DNA of 64,000 bases from Microbacterium timonense (lineage in GTDB: Bacteria > Actinomycetota > Actinomycetes > Actinomycetales > Microbacteriaceae), in the NCBI RefSeq assembly GCF_900292075.1, contig NZ_OLMV01000002.1, positions 682,001-746,000 on the forward strand, written 5' to 3'. Under the pieces are notes generated by a model that made no database searches, was not told the DNA's origin, and was given only the letters and a program-made list of their open reading frames with translations. A program made the translations under genes and the position numbers. This document shows positions 25,173 through 34,318 of this stretch, in pieces. How positions within the stretch are numbered: position 1 is the first letter of the stretch; each line of letters begins with the position of its first letter.

Positions 25173-25523
25173 ATGCAGATCCGGCTCAAGCGCGTGTACG
25201 ACGATCCCGCACCCGAGGACGGCTTCCGCGTGCTCGTCGACCGGCTCTGGCCACGCGGTCTCTCGAAGGAACGGGCTGCGCTGGATCTGTGGGCCAAGGA
25301 GGTCGCGCCCTCGGCGGATCTTCGCAAGGCGTTCCACCACGACGGCATGTCGTGGCAGGACTTCGAGACGGCCTACCGCGCCGAGCTGGCCGGACCCGCG
25401 AAGACAGCCGTCGCGTCGCTGCGCGCGGAACTGGCCGGCCATGCCGTCGTGACACTGCTGCATGCCGTGGCCGACGAGGAGCACAACCACGCGCTCATCC
25501 TGCGCGACGCGCTCGAAGCCTGA
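25173..25523 (+). CDS. DUF488 family protein
   Basis: 116 aa, the usual length. [36 protein letters not shown] and [15 protein letters not shown] are the family-wide landmarks of DUF488 proteins (function unknown; often next to stress or detox genes). ATG 25173 lies 6 nt after TTGGAT, a weak match to the leaderless layout; no ribosome site seen. Confidence 0.9.
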   Translation: MQIRLKRVYDDPAPEDGFRVLVDRLWPRGLSKERAALDLWAKEVAPSADLRKAFHHDGMSWQDFETAYRAELAGPAKTAVASLRAELAGHAVVTLLHAVADEEHNHALILRDALEA

Positions 25524-25552
25524 CGGTTCGGGCGATCGGGCAGGATGGGGGC

Positions 25553-26278
25553 GTGTCGATCCCCGTCGAACCCGTGACCGTTCCCGACGCCGTCGAAGAG
25601 CTCGCACGCGGCGCTACCCTCACCCCGGTGTGGCGGAATGACTACGGCGGCCTGACGTTCCGCACCGACGACGGGCGCTACATCAAGTACGGCGCCCGCA
25701 ACGCCGAGTCCTCGTTCGCGGGCGAAGCCGCCCGGCTGAAGTGGGCCGGGTCGTACATCCGGGTGCCGAGAGTGCTTGAACTGGGCGGCGACGACACGCA
25801 CGAATACCTGGTGACGGCGGCGCTTCCCGGGCTGTCTGCGGTCGACCCGCGGTGGATCGCGGATGCCGCGACCGCCGTCCGCGCCGTAGGTGAGGGCCTG
25901 CGGGCGCTGCACGATGCGCTCCCGGTGGCGGACTGCCCGTTCGACTGGACAGTGCCGTCGAGGATCGCCAACGCGGCCAGGCGCGGCATCCAGGTCCCCG
26001 ACGCGCTGCACGAGCCACCGCCGATCGACCGGCTCGTGGTGTGCCACGCCGACGCCTGCTGCCCCAACACCCTCATCGGTGACGACGGGCGGTGGGTCGG
26101 GCACGTGGACCTCGGAACGCTCGGCATCGGCGACCGCTGGGCCGACATCGCCGTGGCGTCGATGTCGACGGCATGGGACTATGGCGAGGGATGGGAGGAC
26201 GCCCTCATCGAGGCGTACGGGATCGAGCCCGACCGCGAGCGCCTGTCGTACTACCGGGACCTGTGGAACGCGACATGA
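25553..26278 (+). CDS. APH(3')-like phosphotransferase
   Basis: 241 aa kinase of the aminoglycoside 3'-phosphotransferase family. The catalytic loop is HADACCPNTL (Asp and Asn), and VDLGTLGIGDRWADIA is the metal-binding DxD-type region with the characteristic GDRWADIA of APH(3'). The N-lobe KYGARNAESSFAGEAARLKW carries the nucleotide lysine. The usual HGDACxPN is HADACCPN. Whether it modifies aminoglycosides or an unrelated metabolite is unknown. GTG 25553 lies 6 nt after CAGGAT. Overlaps the next gene by 4 bp. Confidence 0.85.
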   Translation: MSIPVEPVTVPDAVEELARGATLTPVWRNDYGGLTFRTDDGRYIKYGARNAESSFAGEAARLKWAGSYIRVPRVLELGGDDTHEYLVTAALPGLSAVDPRWIADAATAVRAVGEGLRALHDALPVADCPFDWTVPSRIANAARRGIQVPDALHEPPPIDRLVVCHADACCPNTLIGDDGRWVGHVDLGTLGIGDRWADIAVASMSTAWDYGEGWEDALIEAYGIEPDRERLSYYRDLWNAT

Positions 26279-26781
26279 CCGACATCACCGGCACCGTCTG
26301 CAAGATCGACGGGCATCCGAACCTCGTGATCCTCCGGCGCTTCCGTGCCAGCGCCGACGAGGTCTGGCGCGAGCTCACCGAGTCCGAGCGCCTCGAGCGC
26401 TGGATCGGCCGGTGGGAAGGCGACCCCGCGTCGGGACATGTCACCTTCTACATGACGGCGGAGGATCAGGATGCCGCGCCCGAGGAATACACCATCCTCG
26501 AGTGCGACCGGCCGCGGCGCTTCGCCGGCGACACCTCGCAGGACGGCGGCTCGTGGCACCTGTGGTTCGAGCTGGCGGAGGACTCCCCGGGCGACACCGT
26601 GCTGACGTTCGGGCAGCGCTTGAATCCCAGTGACGACGTCGGCTCGATCGGGCCGGGGTGGGAGTACTACCTCGACCGCCTCGTCGCCGCCCAAGCCGAC
26701 GTCGATGTCGGCACCGTCGAATGGAGCGACTACTTCCCGGCGCTGCAGCCTGCGTACGAGCGGCTCGTCGCAGCCGACTGA
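26275..26781 (+). CDS. SRPBCC/AHSA1-like protein
   Basis: 168 aa. The LRRFRASADEVWRELTESERLERW opening (read in parts) and the closing GWEYYLDRLV are typical of START/AHSA1-like ligand-binding proteins; no enzyme residues are predicted. ATG overlaps the kinase stop as ATGA, so the two are co-translated. It converges on the ECF genes. Confidence 0.87.
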   Translation: MTDITGTVCKIDGHPNLVILRRFRASADEVWRELTESERLERWIGRWEGDPASGHVTFYMTAEDQDAAPEEYTILECDRPRRFAGDTSQDGGSWHLWFELAEDSPGDTVLTFGQRLNPSDDVGSIGPGWEYYLDRLVAAQADVDVGTVEWSDYFPALQPAYERLVAAD

Positions 26782-26786
26782 TCCCC

Positions 26787-27611
26787 TCAGGACCAGACGA
26801 AGCGGAAGGTGCCGGCCGCTACGGCCGCGCCGATCGCGAGAGCCATGATGGCTGTGCCGCCGAGCAGCGCGACCAGGTCACGAGGGTGCAGGCGGGACTC
26901 CCGCGCCCACGTCCGCGGGATTCCCGAGCCGAATCCCCGTGCCTCCATCGCCATCGCGAGCTTCGTGCCGCGGCGCACGGCGAACACCAGCAGCACGAAC
27001 GCCATCGAGAAGAAGCGCCGGATCGCGCCGGTGTCACCGACTCCGCGGGCGCGACGCGCGAGCTGCATGCTGCGCCAGTCGTCGAGGAAGAGGCCGAGGG
27101 TCCGCGTGCCGGCGAGCACCCCGAGCACGAAGCGCGACGGCAGCTTGGCGACCTGCGCGAGCGCGTCGGCGAGCGCCGTCGGGTCGGTGCGCCCGAACAG
27201 CAGGATGGTCGGCAGCGCCAGCGCCAGCACGCGGAGGCACACCGCGACGGCGAGGACGATCGAGTCGTCGCTGACGGTGGCGTACCAGAACGACCAGTAG
27301 ACGGTCCCACCGGGCTCCGCATACAGCAGCATGCTGACGCCCGCGACCGGGGCGAACAGCAGGATGGGCAGCATCCGCTTCAGCACCGTTGCGAGGGCGA
27401 GGCCGGTCAGCGGAAGGCAGGCGAGCTGTAACGCGATCGCGGCCAGCGCGCTCGTGATGTCGATCGAGGCGAACAGCGGCACGGACAGCAGCAGCGCGAG
27501 CACGATCTTGGTCACCGGGTTGACCCCGTCGAGCCAGGCGCCCCGGCTCCCGTCGACCGCGTCGACGGGACCGGCGTCGGCTCGTGCGGCGCCGGCTCGT
27601 ACGGCGCTCAC
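26787..27611 (-). CDS. ykoC: ECF transporter transmembrane subunit (EcfT/YkoC)
   Basis: 274 aa, five or so membrane segments and the two Ala-Arg-Gly type coupling motifs, LARRARG and AMEARGFG, that contact the ATPases. Start GTG at 27611 overlaps the ATPase stop (GTGA). Third gene of a ykoE-ykoD-ykoC set, controlled by the TPP riboswitch upstream, so it should take up hydroxymethylpyrimidine or thiamine. Symbol given by analogy. Confidence 0.9.
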   Translation of the reverse strand: MSAVRAGAARADAGPVDAVDGSRGAWLDGVNPVTKIVLALLLSVPLFASIDITSALAAIALQLACLPLTGLALATVLKRMLPILLFAPVAGVSMLLYAEPGGTVYWSFWYATVSDDSIVLAVAVCLRVLALALPTILLFGRTDPTALADALAQVAKLPSRFVLGVLAGTRTLGLFLDDWRSMQLARRARGVGDTGAIRRFFSMAFVLLVFAVRRGTKLAMAMEARGFGSGIPRTWARESRLHPRDLVALLGGTAIMALAIGAAVAAGTFRFVWS

Positions 27612-29083
27612 GACGCCACTCCCAGCGCAGCCGGCGCGCCGAGGTCGATGCGATGGCCGCCGAGGTGGCGCAGGACGTCCTCGTCATGCGTGACGGCGAC
27701 GATCGTCGTGCCCGCCGCGATCTCGGACTGCAGCAGCTGCACGAGCTCGATCCAGCCGCGACGATCCTGACCGAACGTCGGCTCGTCGAGCACGATCACC
27801 GGCGGCGCATCGGCGAGCACCGTCGCGACCGAGAGCCGGCGCTTCTGCCCGCCCGAGAGCGTGAAGGGGTTCGCGGCGGCGAGCGGGGCGAGGTGGAGCC
27901 GCTCGAGCAGCTCCCCGACGATCGCGTCCACGGCCGCCGGGTCGACGCCGCGGGATCGCGGGCCGATGGCGAGTTCCTCGCGCACGGTCTGCGCCAGGAA
28001 CTGGTGCTCGGGCTCCTGGAAGACCGTGCCGATGCGCGTCAGCAGCTCCCGCGACGTCCAGCGCGACGGGCGGCGGCCGGATCGTCCGGCGAGCTCGGGC
28101 GCGGCGATCACCTCGCCGCCCGCCTCGGGCAGCAGCCCCGCGAGGGTCAGCGCGAGCGTCGACTTGCCGGCGCCGTTGCGGCCCGTGACGATCGTGGCCG
28201 TCCCGCGCGGCACGCGTACGTCGAGCCCCGCGCGCACGATGGTGCGCCCGTCACGGGAGATCGAGAGCGCGGATGTCGCGACCGCCGCCTCGCCGCCGGC
28301 GCGGGCCGGCGCCGCCACCGGCAGATCGACCGGCTGGCCGGGCACCCAGACGCCCGCGGCCGCGAGCTCGGCGCCGTGCCGGGCGAACACCTCGGCCGGC
28401 GGGCCGTCGGCGAGAAGCCCGCCCTCCGCGCCCACGACGAGGACGCGGTCCATCAGGTCGGCCCACACGGCGGTCCGGTGCTCGATGACGACGAGTGTCG
28501 CTCCGGTTTCAGCGAGCACCCGCTCGATGCTCGCCCGCACCTCGCGCACCCCCTCGGGGTCGAGATTCGCGGTGGGCTCGTCCAGCAGCAGCACGCCCGG
28601 TCGCATGGCGAGCACCCCGGCGAGCGCGAGGCGCTGCTTCTGCCCGCCCGAGAGCGCCTTCGTGGGCCGGTGCAGCGGCACGTCGAGGCCGACGGCATCG
28701 AGCGCTTCCGCGACGCGCGAGGGGATCTCGGGAGCCGGCACGCCCAGGTTCTCGCACCCGAACGCGACGTCGTCGCCGACCTTCGACAGCACGACGCCGG
28801 AGTCCGGGTCCTGCAGGACGAGGCCCACGCGACCCCGATGAGCCTCCGCCCGCTCGCCGTCGATGAGGAGGGTGCCGGTCTCGTCCCCTTCATCGGCCCC
28901 GCCGAGAAGGCCCGCCATGCCGGCCAGGAGCGTCGACTTGCCGGCCCCAGAGGCGCCGAGCAGCAGCACGCGCTCCCCCGGTTCGATCGTGAACGAGACG
29001 TCACGGACCGCCGACGCACGCCGGCCGGCGTAGCGCCATCCCCAGCCCGCCGCGGTGATGCGGGCGGGACGGGTGCCCGGCAT
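27608..29083 (-). CDS. ykoD: ECF transporter ATPase, two fused ATP-binding domains (YkoD)
   Basis: 491 aa. Two ABC domains in one chain: first Walker A GASGAGKST, signature LSGGQKQRLALAG, Walker B LLLDEPTANLD; second Walker A GRNGAGKST, signature LSGGQKRRLSVA, Walker B IVLDEPTFGQD. Both keep the catalytic Glu and the switch His (VIEHR, VTHDE). Starts 2 bp after the YkoE stop and overlaps the ecfT start. Confidence 0.93.
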   Translation of the reverse strand: MPGTRPARITAAGWGWRYAGRRASAVRDVSFTIEPGERVLLLGASGAGKSTLLAGMAGLLGGADEGDETGTLLIDGERAEAHRGRVGLVLQDPDSGVVLSKVGDDVAFGCENLGVPAPEIPSRVAEALDAVGLDVPLHRPTKALSGGQKQRLALAGVLAMRPGVLLLDEPTANLDPEGVREVRASIERVLAETGATLVVIEHRTAVWADLMDRVLVVGAEGGLLADGPPAEVFARHGAELAAAGVWVPGQPVDLPVAAPARAGGEAAVATSALSISRDGRTIVRAGLDVRVPRGTATIVTGRNGAGKSTLALTLAGLLPEAGGEVIAAPELAGRSGRRPSRWTSRELLTRIGTVFQEPEHQFLAQTVREELAIGPRSRGVDPAAVDAIVGELLERLHLAPLAAANPFTLSGGQKRRLSVATVLADAPPVIVLDEPTFGQDRRGWIELVQLLQSEIAAGTTIVAVTHDEDVLRHLGGHRIDLGAPAALGVAS

Positions 29084-29085
29084 CG

Positions 29086-29733
29086 TCAGACCTCGCGGCG
29101 CGCTTCGCGTCCGGCCGCGAAGCGGCTGAGCGCGCCGGTTGCGGCGAGTGCGCGCACGGCCAGCCACCCCACCACACCGGCCAGCACCGCGCCCGAGACG
29201 ATGAGCGAGACGAGATAGATGGCGTTGAACTCGAGCGTCTTGAGGATGTTGGGCGAGCTGCCGTAGAAGAGCTCGAAGACCCACGCGCCGATGCCGGCGC
29301 CGGCGCCGGCGAGCATCGCGACCGGGAGCGTGAACCGGCGGTACAGGAAGATCGCGAAGACCAGCTCCGCGCCGAGGCCCTGCACGAGCCCGGAAAGCAG
29401 GGTCGAGACGCCCCACACGTTGCCGATGAGCATCGAGACGATGGCGGCGATCACCTCGACGAGAAGGGCGGCACCGGGCTTGCGGATGACGAGGCCGCCG
29501 ACGACGCCGCCGATCAGCCACATGCCGGCCGCGAGTCCGCCGAGGCCCGGCGTGAGACCGTCCATGGCGATGAACCAGGCGTATCCGACGGTGTTCCAGG
29601 CCCAGAAGACCAGGCCGATCGCGACGCCGAGCACCGCGGCGACGACGATGTCGACGACACGCCAGCGCAGGCGTCTCGACGGCGTCTGCGAGGCGGTCTT
29701 CTCCGACGTGGATGCGGACGTGGACGCGTGCAT
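29086..29733 (-). CDS. ykoE: ECF substrate-binding subunit for HMP/thiamine (YkoE family)
   Basis: 215 aa, about six membrane helices. Residues WNTVGYAWFIAMDGLTPGLGGLAAGMWLIGG (in parts) and AFWTFG-like ends match the YkoE family that binds the pyrimidine precursor of thiamine. ATG 29733 with GGAGGAG 6 nt upstream. First gene of the transporter operon, directly after the TPP riboswitch. Confidence 0.92.
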   Translation of the reverse strand: MHASTSASTSEKTASQTPSRRLRWRVVDIVVAAVLGVAIGLVFWAWNTVGYAWFIAMDGLTPGLGGLAAGMWLIGGVVGGLVIRKPGAALLVEVIAAIVSMLIGNVWGVSTLLSGLVQGLGAELVFAIFLYRRFTLPVAMLAGAGAGIGAWVFELFYGSSPNILKTLEFNAIYLVSLIVSGAVLAGVVGWLAVRALAATGALSRFAAGREARREV

Positions 29734-29741
29734 GAGTACTC

Positions 29742-29827
29742 CTCCCTGCGCCGGCATGATCCGGATCAGGTTCGACGGTCGAAGCGTGGGTCGCTTCCTC
29801 TCAGCCCGGCTCACCGGACTCCCGTGG
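29742..29827 (-). promoter_or_regulatory. TPP riboswitch (THI element)
   Basis: On the minus transcript the order is the P1/P2 arm with CGGGAGTCC, the conserved GGGCTGAGAGG, then ACCGTCGAACCTGATCCGG with the CTGATC core, ATCATGCCGGCGCAGGGA, as in the canonical thiamin pyrophosphate aptamer. It ends 8 nt before the ykoE start, overlapping its ribosome-site approach, so control is most likely by sequestering translation initiation. Minus-strand -10 TATACT lies at 29839-29844. Confidence 0.95.
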
Positions 29828-29838
29828 TTGTGGCGTTG

Positions 29839-29868
29839 AGTATACCCGCCGCGATGGCGGGGTATCTT
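29839..29868. promoter_or_regulatory. divergent promoter pair around a palindrome
   Basis: Minus-strand -10 TATACT (29839-29844) for the riboswitch transcript and plus-strand -10 TATCTT (29863-29868) for the carboxypeptidase are separated by an inverted repeat TACCCGCC / GGCGGGGTA. The two promoters share this element, which may be an operator or a mere effect of divergence. Confidence 0.5.
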
Positions 29869-29874
29869 GAGCGG

Positions 29875-31497
29875 GTGACCGTCGACGACGCCCCCGCCCC
29901 GACGCGCCGTGCGCGCCGGGCGCAGACGGGTGCCGTTCCGGCCGCCGTCGGGACGGATGCCCCGGACCCCGGCATCCTCACGATCCCGGACGCCGTGGCG
30001 GTGCCCGCACCGTCGAACACCGTGACCGGGGCGCTCGTCGACGCCGAGACGGCCGCCGCCCCGACGGTGCCGCAGTACGAGCCGGCCCCCGACCCCTCGC
30101 TGTCGATCGGGGGCGGACTGCTGCCGCAGCCCGACGACGCCCCCGCGCCGGCGTCCGCTCGCCGGGTGGCGCTGGCCTGGGTGGACGAGAGCCGCGTCGG
30201 CCGCGCGGGCGCGCCGGGCGATCTCGCCGCCGCTTCGATGCCGTACGTCACGGTGGAGTCAGACCTCCTCGCCGACGCCCCGCGTCGCTCGCCGCTGCGC
30301 GCGGGCGTGATCGTGCCGACCCTCGTCATCGCCGGGCTCGTCGGCGCGTACGCCGGGACCACGCTGCTGTGGCCGCTGCACGCGGTCGCCCCCACCGTCA
30401 CCGCCGTCGAGGTGCAGCCGATCGCCGCACCTGCCGCGGCGCCCGCGTGGCCGGCCCAGGGCAGCGCGGCAGAGGCCGTCGCCGGCATGCCCGGCACGCT
30501 GGCCTCCAGCGCCGATCCGGACGCCATCGCCAGCATCACCAAGGTGGTCACCGCGCTCGCCGTGCTCGAGGAGATGCCGCTGGGGCCGGGCGAGCAGGGA
30601 CCGGAGTTCCGCTTCACCTCCGCCGACCGGTCCCGCTACTGGCAGTACCGCAGCGACGGCGAATCCGCGCTGGACGTGCCCGTGAACGGCTCGCTCACCC
30701 AGTACCAGATGCTCGAGGGCATGCTGGTCGGGTCTGCCAACAACTACGCGGACCGGCTCGCGCAGACCATCTGGCCCTCGGATGCCGTCTACGCGTCGGC
30801 GGCGAACGCATGGCTGTCGTCGCACGGTGTGCCCGGGATCACCGTGTACGAGCCGACCGGGATGGACCCGCGCAACACCGCCAGTCCCGAGGCGCTCGTG
30901 ACGCTTGCGCAGAAGGCACTGGCCCATCCGGTGATCGCCGAGATCGTCGCGAAGCAGTCGGTGGACCTTCCGGGGGCCGGTCACGTCGAGAACACCAACG
31001 GTCTGCTCGCCGACCCGGGAGTGGTGGGGGTGAAGACCGGCACGCTGGATGCCTGGAACCTGCTCTCGGCGAAGGACGTGACGATCGGCGACACGACGGT
31101 GCGCCTCTATGCCTCGGTGCTCGGCCAGCCGGATGACGAGAGCCGTCTGGCGGCATCCCGCGCCCTCTACGCGCAGATGGAGCAGGAGCTGCAGCTGAAG
31201 CCGTCGGTGGCCGCCGGCACCGTCGCCGGCGTCGTCGAGACGCTGTGGGGCGACGAGGTCGACATCGTGACCTCCGAAGACGCCTCCGTCATCCTCTGGA
31301 ACGGGCGCACCGGCACGGTGGAGACCACCTACCACCTGGGCGACAGCCGCGACGCCGGCGACGTCGTCGGCTCGCTGGGGGTGACAGGGCCGCTGGATGA
31401 CACCACGGTCGACCTGGAGCTCGCGGCCGACATCACCGACCCGTCGCCGTGGTGGCGGCTGACCCACCCGCTGGATCTGTTCGGCCTGAACGACTGA
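29875..31497 (+). CDS. D-alanyl-D-alanine carboxypeptidase-like protein with cytosolic tail
   Basis: 540 aa. The first ~140 residues are Pro/Ala-rich and probably disordered; one membrane helix spans about 142-166; the rest is outside. Penicillin-binding motifs are SITK (S220-K223), SANN (S287-N289) and KTGT (K387), as in family S11 D,D-carboxypeptidases that trim peptidoglycan. The long cytosolic tail is unusual. Start GTG 29875 is 6 nt after TATCTT (leaderless layout); earlier in-frame ATG codons lie inside the promoter. Confidence 0.88.
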   Translation: MTVDDAPAPTRRARRAQTGAVPAAVGTDAPDPGILTIPDAVAVPAPSNTVTGALVDAETAAAPTVPQYEPAPDPSLSIGGGLLPQPDDAPAPASARRVALAWVDESRVGRAGAPGDLAAASMPYVTVESDLLADAPRRSPLRAGVIVPTLVIAGLVGAYAGTTLLWPLHAVAPTVTAVEVQPIAAPAAAPAWPAQGSAAEAVAGMPGTLASSADPDAIASITKVVTALAVLEEMPLGPGEQGPEFRFTSADRSRYWQYRSDGESALDVPVNGSLTQYQMLEGMLVGSANNYADRLAQTIWPSDAVYASAANAWLSSHGVPGITVYEPTGMDPRNTASPEALVTLAQKALAHPVIAEIVAKQSVDLPGAGHVENTNGLLADPGVVGVKTGTLDAWNLLSAKDVTIGDTTVRLYASVLGQPDDESRLAASRALYAQMEQELQLKPSVAAGTVAGVVETLWGDEVDIVTSEDASVILWNGRTGTVETTYHLGDSRDAGDVVGSLGVTGPLDDTTVDLELAADITDPSPWWRLTHPLDLFGLND

Positions 31498-31509
31498 GCG
31501 CGGCTCGGC

Positions 31510-31926
31510 TCAGTCCGCGGCCGGGTGGCCGACGACGCCCTTGCGCAGAAGCGCGTTGCCGTACTTGCGGGTCTCGCCGGTGCGCACGATGACGTAGGCG
31601 CCTCTCGCGAGCTCGTAGTACTCGAAGCGGTCGACGTAACGGGGGCTGTCCGTTCCCGCCGCAGCCGCGAGCTCCCGCTGGACCTCCAGCACCTCGCCGT
31701 CGGCAGAGGCCATCAGGTCCAGCGCGGGCGCGTCGTCCAGCGGCAGCACCGAGCGCACGGCCGAGACGACCTCGGGTGTCGTGGTGCCGGGCAGGTCCAC
31801 GACGCGCGCGCCGATCGCCCACGCCGGGAAGTGCGCGTCGGCGACGACCACCGCGTCGGAGTGGCCCATGCGATCCAGGTGGAGCAGCAGCTCCCCCGTC
31901 AGCAGCGGGTTGATGCCCTCGAGCAT
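31510..31926 (-). CDS. fucU: L-fucose mutarotase (RbsD/FucU family)
   Basis: 138 aa, full-length RbsD/FucU fold: MLEGINPLLTGELLLHLDRMGHSD, with the His of the conserved GHSD, PAWAIGARVVDLPG, and the C-terminal GETRKYGNALLRKGVV including the Lys/Tyr active-site set. It interconverts the anomers of fucose. AAGGGA precedes ATG 31926. It is the last of three minus-strand fucose genes, 13 bp after the aldo/keto reductase. Confidence 0.9.
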   Translation of the reverse strand: MLEGINPLLTGELLLHLDRMGHSDAVVVADAHFPAWAIGARVVDLPGTTTPEVVSAVRSVLPLDDAPALDLMASADGEVLEVQRELAAAAGTDSPRYVDRFEYYELARGAYVIVRTGETRKYGNALLRKGVVGHPAAD

Positions 31927-31939
31927 GCGCGTCCCTTCG

Positions 31940-32902
31940 TCAGCGGATGAGGCGTTCGGCCGCCAGATCGTCCCACAGCGAGGACGGGATGTCGAATGCC
32001 ATGAGCTCCGCGTTGCGGCGCAGCTGCTCGGGGCGGCTGCCGCCGACGACGACCGAACGCACCGCGCGGTCGCGCAGCGGGAACTGCACGGCGGCGGCCG
32101 GCAGCGGCACGTCGTGCGCGCGGCACACGGCGACGATCCGCTGCAGGCGCTCCCACAGCTCCTCCGGCATCCGTCCGTACTCGTACCGGTCCTCGCGCGA
32201 CGGTTCGTCCTTCGCGAGCAGGCCCGAGTTGAAGATGGATGCCGCCACCACGCCGGTGCCGCGCTCGTGGCAGGCCGGCAGCACCGCCTCAGCCGCCGGC
32301 TGCTCGAGGAGCGTGTAGCGCCCCGCGATCATGACGAGATCGAGATCGGCGCGCTCGACCGCCGCGGCGAGCGCGGACGCGGTCATCGAGCCGATGCCGA
32401 TGGCATCGACCGTCCCCTCGGCCCGGAGCCGCTCCAGCGCGGGGAACGCCTCCTGCAGCGCCAGCTCGAGATCGTGACGCTCGGGGTCGTGGAGGTAGAG
32501 GATGTCGACGCGGTCGAGCCCGAGGCGCTCGAGCGACTCATCCAGGCTCGCGCGGATCCCGGCCTCCGAGAAGTCCCATTCGCGGCGGACCGTCGTGCGC
32601 ACGTGGAAGTCGGAGGCGAGATCCAGTCCGCCGTCGTCATCGGGGTTCGGGCGCAGCAGCCGCCCTGCCTTCGTCGAGAGCACGAACTCGTCGCGAGGCT
32701 TGGTGCGCAGGAAGGCGCCGAGCCGCCGTTCGGACAGGCCCAGCCCGTAGTGCGGGGCGGTGTCGAAGTAGCGGATGCCGCTCTCCCACGCGGCGTCGAG
32801 GATCGCCCACGCCTGCTCGTCGCTCAGCTCCCGGAAGAGGTTGCCGACGTTGGCGGCGCCGTACCCCAGCCGGGTCAGCGCGGAGACCTCAGGCCGCGAC
32901 AT
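31940..32902 (-). CDS. aldo/keto reductase, probable L-fucose dehydrogenase
   Basis: 320 aa. AKR set: [16 protein letters not shown] with Asp and Tyr, [10 protein letters not shown] with Lys, LYLHDPE with His. Similar to D-threo-aldose/L-fucose 1-dehydrogenases that oxidise L-fucose to L-fuconolactone. The assignment rests on the pathway neighbours. Start overlaps the fuconate dehydratase end by 14 bp. Confidence 0.85.
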   Translation of the reverse strand: MSRPEVSALTRLGYGAANVGNLFRELSDEQAWAILDAAWESGIRYFDTAPHYGLGLSERRLGAFLRTKPRDEFVLSTKAGRLLRPNPDDDGGLDLASDFHVRTTVRREWDFSEAGIRASLDESLERLGLDRVDILYLHDPERHDLELALQEAFPALERLRAEGTVDAIGIGSMTASALAAAVERADLDLVMIAGRYTLLEQPAAEAVLPACHERGTGVVAASIFNSGLLAKDEPSREDRYEYGRMPEELWERLQRIVAVCRAHDVPLPAAAVQFPLRDRAVRSVVVGGSRPEQLRRNAELMAFDIPSSLWDDLAAERLIR

Positions 32903-34184
32903 GCGCGCTCTCGAACTCGTAGGCGGCGCGGCTCTCTGCCTTCATCTCCATGCCGGCGCCGGGCGCCAGCGGTGCGACGTAGACGCCGCCGCGGACGTCG
33001 GTGGGAACGACGAAGTGCTCGTGCAGGTGGTCGACGTACTCGATCATGCGACCTTCTCTGCTGCCGCTGACGGCGATGAAGTCGAACATCGACAGGTGCT
33101 GCACCGCTTCGCACAGCCCCACGCCGCCCGCGTGCGGGCACACCGGCACGCCGAACTTGGCCGCCAGCAGCAGGTTGGCGATGTTCTCGTTGACGCCACC
33201 GACGCGCGCGGCGTCGATCTGCATCACGCCGATGGCGCCGGCCTGCAGCAGCTGCTTGAAGATCACGCGGTTCTGCGCGTGCTCGCCCGTGGCGACCCGC
33301 AGCGGCGCCACGCCGCGCGCGATCTCGGCGTGCCCCAGCACGTCGTCGGGGCTGGTCGGCTCCTCGATCCACGCGGGCCGGAATTCGGCGAGCGCGCCCA
33401 CCCATCGGATGGCCTCCGAGACCTCCCAGCGCTGGTTCGCGTCGATCGCGATCGGGAAGTCCGGCCCGCACACCTCGCGCGCCACGCGGAAGCGCCGGAT
33501 GTCGTCGTCGAGGTCGGCGCCCACCTTGAGCTTGATCTGACCGAAGCCGTCGGCGATCGCCTCACGGCACAGCCGCGTCAGCTTCTCGTCCGAGTAACCG
33601 AGCCACCCCGGGCTGGTGGTGTACGCCGGATAGCCGGTCTCCAGGAGCTGCTGCTCGCGGGCGGCGCGACCGGGCTCCGCATCGCGCAGGATGCGCAGCG
33701 CATCGTCGGGCGTGAGCGCGTTCGTGAGGTACCGGAAATCGACGAGTCCCACGATCTCTTCAGGGCTCATACGGGAGAGCAGCTGCCACAGCGGCAGCCC
33801 GGCCCGTTTGGCCTTGATGTCCCACAGCGCGTTGATCACCGCCCCGATGGCCATGTGCATCACGCCCTTCTCGGGGCCGAGCCATCGCAGCTGCGAGTCG
33901 CCGATGAGCTCGCGGTTCGTCGCACCCATGTCGTCGAGGAGCGGCTCGATGTCGCGTCCGACGAAGTGGCCGGCGAGGGTGTCGAGGGCGGCGACCTGCA
34001 CGTCATTGCCCCGGCCGATCGTGAAGACGAAGGAGTGGCCGTCGACGCCGTCCGCGGCATCCGTCACGATGCGCAGGTAGGCCGCCGAGTAGTCGGGGTC
34101 GGGGTTCATCGCGTCCGAGCCGTCGAGACTGAGGGACGTGGGGAATCGGATGTCTGTCGTCTCGAAGGCGACGATGCGGCTCAC
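32889..34184 (-). CDS. L-fuconate dehydratase (enolase superfamily)
   Basis: 431 aa, mandelate-racemase subgroup. The KxK pair lies in [16 protein letters not shown], metal ligands in [15 protein letters not shown] and GEHAQNR, and the catalytic His in [11 protein letters not shown]. Enzymes with this set dehydrate L-fuconate to 2-keto-3-deoxy-L-fuconate. GTG 34184 is preceded by GGAGAC. The operator and divergent promoter precede the gene. Confidence 0.92.
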   Translation of the reverse strand: MSRIVAFETTDIRFPTSLSLDGSDAMNPDPDYSAAYLRIVTDAADGVDGHSFVFTIGRGNDVQVAALDTLAGHFVGRDIEPLLDDMGATNRELIGDSQLRWLGPEKGVMHMAIGAVINALWDIKAKRAGLPLWQLLSRMSPEEIVGLVDFRYLTNALTPDDALRILRDAEPGRAAREQQLLETGYPAYTTSPGWLGYSDEKLTRLCREAIADGFGQIKLKVGADLDDDIRRFRVAREVCGPDFPIAIDANQRWEVSEAIRWVGALAEFRPAWIEEPTSPDDVLGHAEIARGVAPLRVATGEHAQNRVIFKQLLQAGAIGVMQIDAARVGGVNENIANLLLAAKFGVPVCPHAGGVGLCEAVQHLSMFDFIAVSGSREGRMIEYVDHLHEHFVVPTDVRGGVYVAPLAPGAGMEMKAESRAAYEFESAHVAA

Positions 34185-34229
34185 GGGGTGGTCTCCTGCG
34201 GTCACGGCTCGGGGGTTCGAGCCGCTCGA

Positions 34230-34254
34230 AGTGTAAACATCCGATGTCTATACT
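34230..34254. promoter_or_regulatory. divergent promoter with operator ACATCCGATGT
   Basis: The palindrome ACATC-C-GATGT (34237-34247) lies between a minus-strand -10 TACACT (34230-34235) and a plus-strand -10 TATACT (34249-34254), 1-2 bp from each. The same palindrome with G in the centre is at 36834 before the regulator. Occupancy would shut both promoters at once. Confidence 0.75.
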
Positions 34255-34318
34255 GTCAATCACGCCCGCGGGCCGTGACGGCATCGACGACGCCCCGCCT
34301 CGACAATTCAGGAGAGCC

